Source: Haloplasma contractile
GTDB lineage: Bacteria > Bacillota_I > Bacilli_A > Haloplasmatales > Haloplasmataceae
DNA length: 64,000 nucleotides
Assembly (NCBI GenBank): GCA_016841945.1
Contig: JAENYC010000001.1
Span: forward strand, 124,001 to 188,000
Reading direction: 5' to 3'
Shown in pieces: positions 57,877-64,000 of this stretch. Below the pieces are notes generated by a model. It saw only the letters and a program-made list of their open reading frames with translations. It did no database searches and was not told the origin of the DNA. The translations under genes and the position numbers were made by a program. Positions within the stretch are counted from its first letter, which is position 1. Each line of letters begins with the position of its first letter.

Positions 57877-60139
57877 AAACATTTTCAACTTGTTTATGAG
57901 CAAATTGACTATTATATAAATCCGCATAAAATCCATCTTTTGCCAGTAACGATTCATGATTGCCTTGTTCAATAATTCTACCATGATTCATGACTAAGAT
58001 GACATCAGCATTTTTAATAGTCGATAGACGATGGGCAATAACAAAATTCGTACGCCCTTTCATCAATTCAGTCATTGCTTTTTGAATATGAAATTCAGTT
58101 CTTGTATCAACACTACTAGTTGCTTCATCTAGGATTAATATTTGAGGATTAGCCAATAATGCCCTTGCGATTGTCAATAATTGCTTTTGTCCTTGTGATA
58201 TATTTGAAGTCTCTTCATTTAACACCGTATTATATCCATCTGGCAATGTTCTGATAAAGTGGTCTGCTTCTGCTGCTTTTGCCGCAGCGATAATTTCTTC
58301 ATCAGTTGCATCCATTCTACCATAGGCAATATTATCCTTGATTGTTCCATTAAACATCCACGTGTCTTGAAGCACCATACCAAATATATTTCTTAAATCA
58401 TCACGTCTTAGATTTGTAATATTAATACCATCAATCGAAATTACACCCTTTTGAATTTCATAAAAACGCATCAATAGATTTACAATAGTTGTTTTACCTG
58501 CACCTGTTGGACCCACGATGGCTACAGTTTGACCTGGTTTAACAAAAATATTCATATCTTCAATTAATGGAGTATCTTCTTTATATTTAAAATCAACATG
58601 GGAAAAATTCACATATCCTTTAGGATACGCAATGAGTTGACCAATCAGTTTATCTTTTACTTCTTTTGTCATTTGCATATATTCTATACCATTTTGATTA
58701 TAATCTTCACTAACTACTGCATAACCTTTATCTGTTTTAACCACTTTTGAACGTTCATCTAATGTATAGGATTGTTTTTCACTCACATATCCTTGATTAG
58801 ATTTTCGTATGTTTAAGTTTGTGAAATCTGTCTGTAAGCTTTCTGGATATTGAATTAATTTACCAATTATTTCATCATGATTGATTTCATAAACATTTTG
58901 ATACTTTATATTCTCTTGTTGCATGTCTTTATCAACCACAACAAATCCTAAATCAGTCGATAGAACCTTTGTATCTTCAGTTAAATCATATTGTACAAAA
59001 GGAATCATATAACCTTTATTTGTTAATACAATAGAAGGACGAGAAATATCTTGTTCCATTTCTTCTTCATCTAATAATTCAAACACTCGCTCAGCAGCAG
59101 CAATTGTCAATTGTAACGTATTTGAAATACTTGCTGTTTGACGAATAGGTTGTGCAAACTGTCTTGTATAAGAAACAAATGATTGAATATAACCAACCCT
59201 TAATTTACCTAATATACTTAACCAAACACCTCCAACCGTGACAAAAACATAACCTAAATTATTAACAAAAGTCATGATTGGCATGATAATGCCTGTGATA
59301 AATTGCGCTTTCCATCCATGCTGATATAATTCCTCATTAATTTTTTCGAAATCTTCAATTGCATCCTCTTCATGACCATACGCCTTTACAATTTTATGTC
59401 CTGTATACATTTCTTCCACATGTCCACTTAAATCACCAAGAGATTTTTGTTGACCCTTAAAGAATGTTTGTGCTTTCTTTAAAATAGGGACTGAAATAAA
59501 TATACTAACTGGAAGCGTTGAAAGTACAATGAGCGTCAATTGCCAACTTAATGAAAACATCATCCAAATGATTCCAATGATTAACGCAAGAGATGTAATA
59601 ATTTGTGTGACACTCTGTGATAAGGTGGTTGCAATCATGTCTATATCATTTGTGATCCGACTTAGAGTTTCTCCATGAGTTCTTGAATCAAAATATTTCA
59701 GTGGTAATTTAGGTAGTTTATGATTAATATCCCGTCTTAATGCATAGACCGTTTTTTGAGAAATAGTTGCCATAAGATACTGTTGTACATAGCGGAAAAA
59801 GGCACTAAAAACATACAATCCAATCAAAACCATAATGATATTCCAAAACAGATAATCATAATCTATTTTAAAATTTAATAAAGTAGATGGATTTTTTAAA
59901 TCAAAACCTTCCGTAATCTTATTAATGCCATCTCCCATTATTTTAGGACCTTGAATATTAAAGATAGTACCTAAAATAGCTGTCATAACAACAATTAACA
60001 TTCCCCATTTATAAACACTTATATAGCGAACTAATCGTCTAAGTGTACCTTTAAAGTCCTTGGCTTTTTTGACATGCATCGCAAAAGCTGGACCGTGATG
60101 CCCTCTATTTTTTCTTTGTTTTTTATTCTCTTCACTCAT
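57875..60139 (-). CDS. ABC exporter half-transporter with a duplicated linker insertion
   Basis: 754 residues, about 140 more than usual. TM domain about 35-345 (six helices). NBD from about 510: Walker A GPTGAGKTT (543-551), signature ISQGQKQLL and Walker B ILILDEATSSVD with the catalytic Glu. Between them residues about 366-508 are an extra segment built of two similar modules of about 70 residues, each with GY/GFVVVD-type strands and ending LIGKLIQYPE or LIGQLIAYPK. It pairs with the 60136 protein as a heterodimer and overlaps its stop by four bases. Confidence 0.9.
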   Translation of the reverse strand: MSEENKKQRKNRGHHGPAFAMHVKKAKDFKGTLRRLVRYISVYKWGMLIVVMTAILGTIFNIQGPKIMGDGINKITEGFDLKNPSTLLNFKIDYDYLFWNIIMVLIGLYVFSAFFRYVQQYLMATISQKTVYALRRDINHKLPKLPLKYFDSRTHGETLSRITNDIDMIATTLSQSVTQIITSLALIIGIIWMMFSLSWQLTLIVLSTLPVSIFISVPILKKAQTFFKGQQKSLGDLSGHVEEMYTGHKIVKAYGHEEDAIEDFEKINEELYQHGWKAQFITGIIMPIMTFVNNLGYVFVTVGGVWLSILGKLRVGYIQSFVSYTRQFAQPIRQTASISNTLQLTIAAAERVFELLDEEEMEQDISRPSIVLTNKGYMIPFVQYDLTEDTKVLSTDLGFVVVDKDMQQENIKYQNVYEINHDEIIGKLIQYPESLQTDFTNLNIRKSNQGYVSEKQSYTLDERSKVVKTDKGYAVVSEDYNQNGIEYMQMTKEVKDKLIGQLIAYPKGYVNFSHVDFKYKEDTPLIEDMNIFVKPGQTVAIVGPTGAGKTTIVNLLMRFYEIQKGVISIDGINITNLRRDDLRNIFGMVLQDTWMFNGTIKDNIAYGRMDATDEEIIAAAKAAEADHFIRTLPDGYNTVLNEETSNISQGQKQLLTIARALLANPQILILDEATSSVDTRTEFHIQKAMTELMKGRTNFVIAHRLSTIKNADVILVMNHGRIIEQGNHESLLAKDGFYADLYNSQFAHKQVENV

Positions 60140-61983
60140 GATAATTCCTCCTCGGAAAGTTGTGATGAAGCAATTTCACGATATGTCTCACAAGTTTCTA
60201 ATAGTTCTTTATGCCTTCCATTTCCTACAATTTTTCCTTGTTCTAATACAAGAATTCGATCAGCATTCATAATCGTACTGACACGTTGAGCGACAATAAT
60301 GACCGTTGAATTTTTCGTCTCATCTTTTAAAGCCATCCGTAATTTAGCATCGGTTTTAAAATCCAAAGCAGAAAAACTATCATCAAATATATAAATTTCT
60401 GGTTTACGTATGATAGCTCTCGCAATCGATAGACGCTGCTTTTGACCCCCAGATACATTGGTACCACCTTGGGCTATCATTGAATCATATCCATCTTTCA
60501 TTTCATGAATAAATTCTGTTGCCTGTGCAACTTGAGCAGCATGTTTAATTTCATCAGTCGAGGCATCCTTTTTTCCATAACGAATATTATCAGCAATACT
60601 TCCTGTAAATAGTACTGCTTTCTGTGGTACAAATCCAATTTTTTTTCGAAGTTCATCTTGTGTATAATCTTTTACATTCTTTCCATCAACCAAAACTTCA
60701 CCAGATTTCACATCATAAAATCTTGGGATCATATTAATGATGGTTGATTTTCCACTTCCTGTACCACCTATTATAGCGGTTACTTCACCCGAGTTAGACT
60801 GAAAACTAATGTTTTGTATGGCAGGTTCTTCTGCACCATGAAATTTAAATGTTACATCTTTAAACGTTACATATCCTCTTTTTTGCACATTTTTATTTGA
60901 ATGAGTTTTCACATCAAAGATACTAGGTTCTGTAACAAGTACTTCATTAATTCTTTCAGCTGATGCTTGAGCTCTTGGTATAATTACAAACATTACCGCA
61001 ACATTTAACAATGCGAACATCACTTGAAATGAATATTGAATAAATGCCATAATATTCGCAAATGAAAAGCCGGGTTGATATTTCGTCATATCAACATTAG
61101 ATGGATCTATAGTACCTGCTTGAATACCATCAAAAAGCTGTTTTAAACTAGGAATTACTTCTTGGAAAGAATTATCAAAACGTTTTGTTCCAAACCAAAG
61201 AATTGAAACGGTCATTAAGTTCATCACAAGGAAGATAATTGGCATTAAAAGCGCAATTAATTTGTTTGCGCGTATTGCGGTATCTGTTAAACTTTCATTA
61301 GCCTCATGAAATCGTCTCTTTTCATGTTCTGTGCGGTTAAAAGCACGTACAACACGAACGCCTGTTAATCCCTCTCGAGATACAAGATTCAATTTATCTA
61401 ATTTCTTTTGCATGGCTTTAAATAGTGGAACTGCTTTACTACCAATAATGATAATAGCAAAAGCCATGACAGGAACCACAACAAGAAATATACCAGATAA
61501 TTTTAAATCCGTTGATAAAGCATAATAAATACCACCTGCTGATGTTACGATAGAAAGTACAATCATCCGCATTAACATAAATGTCAACTGTTGAATTTGC
61601 ATGATATCATTTGTACTTCGTGTTACTAATGTGGAAGTTCCAAATTTATCAAACTCATTTAATGAAAAAGTTTCTACTTTTCTAAAAATTTTACTACGAA
61701 GTATTTTTCCTAACCCGATTGAAGCTTTTGCTGCAAAATAACTACCTAATATTGTAAAAAACATTGATAATGCGGTCACCACTAACATCATAATCCCTTT
61801 ACTCCAAACAGGTTGAAAATCAGGATTATCTGGACTAGTTTGTGCAATCCCATACCCTTCTTCAACCATATCCGCCATAATTGTTGGTAAACGTAATTGT
61901 AAAAGTGCTTGAGCAGTTGTAAAAATAACAACAAAAATGATGAATATGGTATATGGTTTTAAATATTTTAAAACTTTAAACAA
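60136..61983 (-). CDS. ABC exporter half-transporter with degenerate Walker B
   Basis: 615 residues: six-helix TM domain (about 15-330) and NBD with GGTGSGKST, NVSGGQKQRLSIARAI and IYIFDDSFSALD. The Asp-Asp in place of Asp-Glu is the mark of the degenerate site in heterodimeric exporters such as BmrCD and TM287/288. A longer than usual outer loop near 265-300 (RFDNSFQEVIPSLKQLFDG). It follows the MarR gene, probably its repressor. Confidence 0.92.
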   Translation of the reverse strand: MFKVLKYLKPYTIFIIFVVIFTTAQALLQLRLPTIMADMVEEGYGIAQTSPDNPDFQPVWSKGIMMLVVTALSMFFTILGSYFAAKASIGLGKILRSKIFRKVETFSLNEFDKFGTSTLVTRSTNDIMQIQQLTFMLMRMIVLSIVTSAGGIYYALSTDLKLSGIFLVVVPVMAFAIIIIGSKAVPLFKAMQKKLDKLNLVSREGLTGVRVVRAFNRTEHEKRRFHEANESLTDTAIRANKLIALLMPIIFLVMNLMTVSILWFGTKRFDNSFQEVIPSLKQLFDGIQAGTIDPSNVDMTKYQPGFSFANIMAFIQYSFQVMFALLNVAVMFVIIPRAQASAERINEVLVTEPSIFDVKTHSNKNVQKRGYVTFKDVTFKFHGAEEPAIQNISFQSNSGEVTAIIGGTGSGKSTIINMIPRFYDVKSGEVLVDGKNVKDYTQDELRKKIGFVPQKAVLFTGSIADNIRYGKKDASTDEIKHAAQVAQATEFIHEMKDGYDSMIAQGGTNVSGGQKQRLSIARAIIRKPEIYIFDDSFSALDFKTDAKLRMALKDETKNSTVIIVAQRVSTIMNADRILVLEQGKIVGNGRHKELLETCETYREIASSQLSEEELS

Positions 61984-61999
61984 AATCCCTCAACTCCAA

Positions 62000-62446
62000 T
62001 CAACTATTATTTTCTTTTAATGAAATTCTTAAGTTATCTACCATCTGCATTAATAATCTTCTAAGAATTAATTTTTCTTCGGTTGTTAAATGATTAAAAC
62101 TATCTTTTTCAAGTATTTTCATTGACTGTTCTACATTTTTATACACTTCTTTTCCTTTTTCACTTAAATAGATTCGTGAAACACGTTTATCCACATCATC
62201 AGGTTTCTTTTCTAAAAGATCAACCTTTTCCATTCTCTTAATCATGACTGTCAATGTAGCAGGTGCAATTCTTAATTTATTTGCTAATTCCTTTTGACTC
62301 AGTCCTTCATGATGGAATAAGACTCTTAGTAATGATGATTGACCGGGATGAATTCCATCTTTTTCAAAAAGCATATGAGCTCTTAAATAGTGTAACCTCA
62401 TCACACTTAAGAAGATATCATGTAAAGAATCTTCTTTTTTATTCAT
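62000..62446 (-). CDS. MarR-family transcriptional regulator
   Basis: 148 residues with a winged helix (LSQKELANKLRIAPATLTVMIKRMEK...DKRVSRIYLSEKG). It heads the operon with the two exporter genes and likely represses it until a drug binds. Confidence 0.92.
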   Translation of the reverse strand: MNKKEDSLHDIFLSVMRLHYLRAHMLFEKDGIHPGQSSLLRVLFHHEGLSQKELANKLRIAPATLTVMIKRMEKVDLLEKKPDDVDKRVSRIYLSEKGKEVYKNVEQSMKILEKDSFNHLTTEEKLILRRLLMQMVDNLRISLKENNS

Positions 62447-62464
62447 ATTTTACCTCCATTATAC

Positions 62465-62514
62465 TTAGTTGACTAATCAAATTCAATCATAACATTACAC
62501 ATTTATTCTGTCAA
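62465..62514 (-). promoter_or_regulatory. Promoter and operator of the MarR-ABC operon
   Basis: On the minus strand TTGACA (62514-62509), 17 bases, TATGAT (62491-62486). Downstream of it TTAGTTGACTAA (62465-62476) is a 5-bp inverted repeat around TG, the type of site MarR proteins bind. Confidence 0.65.
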
Positions 62515-62562
62515 GCACGATTATAATGGGTAAATTAGATAATTTCCCTAAAAAAATAATTA

Positions 62563-62588
62563 GTCTACTAAATAATATTAGTAGACGA
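62563..62588 (-). terminator. Terminator of the CapA-like gene
   Basis: AGTCTACTAA and TTAGTAGACT-type arms flank ATAAT and overlap the stop codon at 62578; the minus-strand tail is ATTATTTTTTTAG. Confidence 0.75.
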
Positions 62589-63633
62589 TTATGTTTGAAT
62601 TAAATGTTTGAATAAGCTTCTTTTTATTTTCGAATTGTTGTTTATAATCAGCTAAAATTTGTTGATTGATTTGATCAGAAAATAAAATTTTAAATTGGTC
62701 ATTACTTTTATATGTATAAAGTAATTTAGCCTTAGGATTGTTTATCACAACGCTTGTATTCTTTAACTTATTAATCTCAATTGAAAATGCCATGCCAATT
62801 AACCGATCTATTCCGAGTTGATCTGATAAAACATTACCTAGGGAATATATAACATAAGTTTTTTTCCCTTGATTTAAAATGACATCATAAGGCTGTATAA
62901 CATGAGGATGATGTCCTAAAATAATGTCAACTCCTAAACAAGACAGAAAATTCGCTTGTTCTTTTTGTTCTTCACTCGGTATATGATGATATTCATTACC
63001 CCAATGCATTGATACGATGACAACATCTACTTTGTTCTTAATTCCCTTAAGTTGTTTTTCTGCTTTTTCATAGGTAAATACATTAACCAAGTAGTCCTTC
63101 CCTTCTGGTACTGGTATACCATTGGTGCCATAAGTATAGGCAACAAAGGCAAATCTTATATGATTAACAGTAAATATTTTGATAGGACTCTTACTTTTAA
63201 TTTCACTACCAGAATAAGTAACGGGTTGTTTTTTCCAATATTGAATAGAATTTTGAATGGCTTCTTCCCCTCTATCGAGTGTATGGTTATTGGCTAATGA
63301 AATCAGATTAAAACCAGCATCTACTAAGGCATCACCCACTTCATATGGACTATTAAAACGAGGATAAGTTGATAATCCTATTTCGCTTCCCCCTAAGATA
63401 GTTTCTTGATTAATAAAAGCAAGATCAAACTGCTTAATATAAGGTTTTATATCTTTATAAATTGGTTTAAAGTCATATTGATGATGATAGGCTGCTTTAT
63501 ATATTGTATGATGAATTAAATTATCACCAACTGCAACTAAGGATACTTTGTTACTTTCACCAGATACTTTACTACAGGAAAAGAGAGAAAATGTCAATAA
63601 TAATAAAACAAAACATAAAATATTTTTTTTCAC
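62578..63633 (-). CDS. CapA-family lipoprotein (poly-gamma-glutamate synthesis type)
   Basis: 351 residues. A signal peptide ends in the lipobox LFSC (Cys20). The CapA metallophosphoesterase-like fold follows: VAVGDNLIH, FINQETILGG, SLANNHTLDRGEEAI, VSMHWGNEYHHIPSEEQ and LGHHPHVIQPY. In PGA producers CapA helps make or move poly-gamma-glutamate; no capB/capC is here, so the role is open. Divergent from the permease gene. Confidence 0.88.
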   Translation of the reverse strand: MKKNILCFVLLLLTFSLFSCSKVSGESNKVSLVAVGDNLIHHTIYKAAYHHQYDFKPIYKDIKPYIKQFDLAFINQETILGGSEIGLSTYPRFNSPYEVGDALVDAGFNLISLANNHTLDRGEEAIQNSIQYWKKQPVTYSGSEIKSKSPIKIFTVNHIRFAFVAYTYGTNGIPVPEGKDYLVNVFTYEKAEKQLKGIKNKVDVVIVSMHWGNEYHHIPSEEQKEQANFLSCLGVDIILGHHPHVIQPYDVILNQGKKTYVIYSLGNVLSDQLGIDRLIGMAFSIEINKLKNTSVVINNPKAKLLYTYKSNDQFKILFSDQINQQILADYKQQFENKKKLIQTFNSNIIVY

Positions 63634-63761
63634 TTCAGCAACACCTTTTTTATTTTTAGTTTATCAATTGAGTCTTTTTATATTCAGTATTTTATCGTTT
63701 ATATATTGTTTTAATTTTGTTCATACTATATATATAAACATCATTTATTAGGAGTAGAAAT

Positions 63762-64000
63762 ATGAAAAAACATGATAAAGGTCTTTCTATATTTGGATTA
63801 ACAATGTTAGCATTAGGTACAATTGTTGGTGGTTCATTCTTTTTAGGTTCAGCCATTTCACTACAAAATGCAGGTCCTAGTATTGTCATCGCTTATTTAC
63901 TTGGTGGTGTATTAGTCTACTTTATTCTTTTTGCATTATCAGAAATGACAGTTGCGGACCAATCAACTGGTTCTTTTCGTTTATTCGCTGAAAAAGCCTT
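63762..64000 (+). CDS. APC-family amino acid permease, N-terminal fragment
   Basis: The window ends inside this gene after 79 codons. The start (KKHDKGLSIFGLTMLALGTIVGGS) is followed by the GxIVGGxxFLG motif of TM1 and a second TM helix (about 42-62), then MTVADQSTGSFRLFAEKA. This is the head of an amino acid/polyamine permease. ATG 63762 follows AGGAG. Confidence 0.85.
   Translation, partial: MKKHDKGLSIFGLTMLALGTIVGGSFFLGSAISLQNAGPSIVIAYLLGGVLVYFILFALSEMTVADQSTGSFRLFAEKA

Noticed and set aside
1-64000. CRISPR array, prophage or tRNA cluster
   Set aside because: No regularly spaced repeats, no phage genes and no tRNA cloverleaf were found. The only long direct repeat is the ABC-F duplication and the only mobile DNA is the IS607 remnant.

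Overview
The window is about 64 kb of very AT-rich DNA (I estimate about 30% GC by eye) from a low-GC Gram-positive bacterium of the Bacillota. The standard code applies: TGG encodes Trp and TGA is used as a stop, for example at the end of spoIIGA and of the lipoprotein gene at 4944. The organism has a peptidoglycan synthase, RNase P RNA of the Bacillus type, T-box riboswitches, an SOS-like box before recA, and sporulation genes: spoIIGA, sigE, sigG and spoVS, plus a possible coat gene. The mix of very low GC, a reduced cell-division cluster and spore genes suggests a lineage near the Mollicutes-related Bacillota, such as the Haloplasma/Turicibacter neighbourhood. That placement is inference. 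No tRNA, 5S/16S/23S rRNA, CRISPR array or prophage was seen.

Layout, left part. At 1-3031 are an SDR gene cut by the window edge, a collapsed GNAT gene, and an MMPL/RND exporter divergent from its probable TetR regulator. At 3050-4730 is a Trp-type T-box, a short ORF with one Trp codon, and an orphan trpB. At 4736-9258 are an MBL-fold lipoprotein with its DUF3006 partner, a GNAT, a small membrane protein, an M20 dipeptidase and a YhhN-family protein. A small PC4-like gene at 9329 has its Shine-Dalgarno placed behind a hairpin. A glycine-betaine/proline ABC operon runs from 9952 to 13155. At 13534-18620 are a zinc phospholipase-like protein, DUF975, UPF0158, trmB, a second M20 dipeptidase, an RsuA-type pseudouridine synthase and a coat-like proline-rich protein. 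At 18621-23463 are a MacB/FtsX-type ABC pair, a NUDIX protein, a deletion remnant of an IS607-type element and plsC.

Middle part (23559-40360), almost all on the minus strand. This is the conserved Bacillota block spoIIGA-sigE-sigG-ylmC-ylmE-sepF-ylmG-ylmH-(divIVA position)-ileS, with an Ile T-box before ileS. It is followed towards higher coordinates by prsW, hsp20, a NIF3-like hypothetical, a MazG-like gene, spoVS, ymdB, rny, recA, pgsA and a 3-methyladenine DNA glycosylase. rnpB (40429-40816) separates this block from the recU-ponA operon.

Right part (44345-64000). Here lie a CvpA-like membrane protein with an unknown membrane partner, an M19 dipeptidase and KtrB/TrkH. Next is an antibiotic-response-like operon of two tandem ABC-F genes and a GNAT behind an attenuator leader. 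Then come a cyclase-family protein, a three-gene bactofilin/DUF4004 operon, RNase Z, a MarR-controlled heterodimeric ABC exporter with an unusual linker insertion, a CapA-family lipoprotein, and the start of an APC-family amino acid permease.

The points most worth a second look are: (1) the ABC-F operon, with a consensus promoter, a 29-codon upstream ORF, an attenuator, a 7-codon minigene, an 860-bp perfect repeat between the tandem genes and a damaged Walker A in one copy; (2) the hairpin-bridged Shine-Dalgarno of the PC4-like gene; (3) the IS607 remnant that keeps a structured right end resembling the omega-RNA region; (4) a duplicated approximately 70-residue module inserted between the membrane and ATPase domains of an ABC exporter; (5) sporulation-type promoters before spoVS, sigG and the coat-like gene; and (6) two genes whose homology and Shine-Dalgarno position point to ATT start codons.
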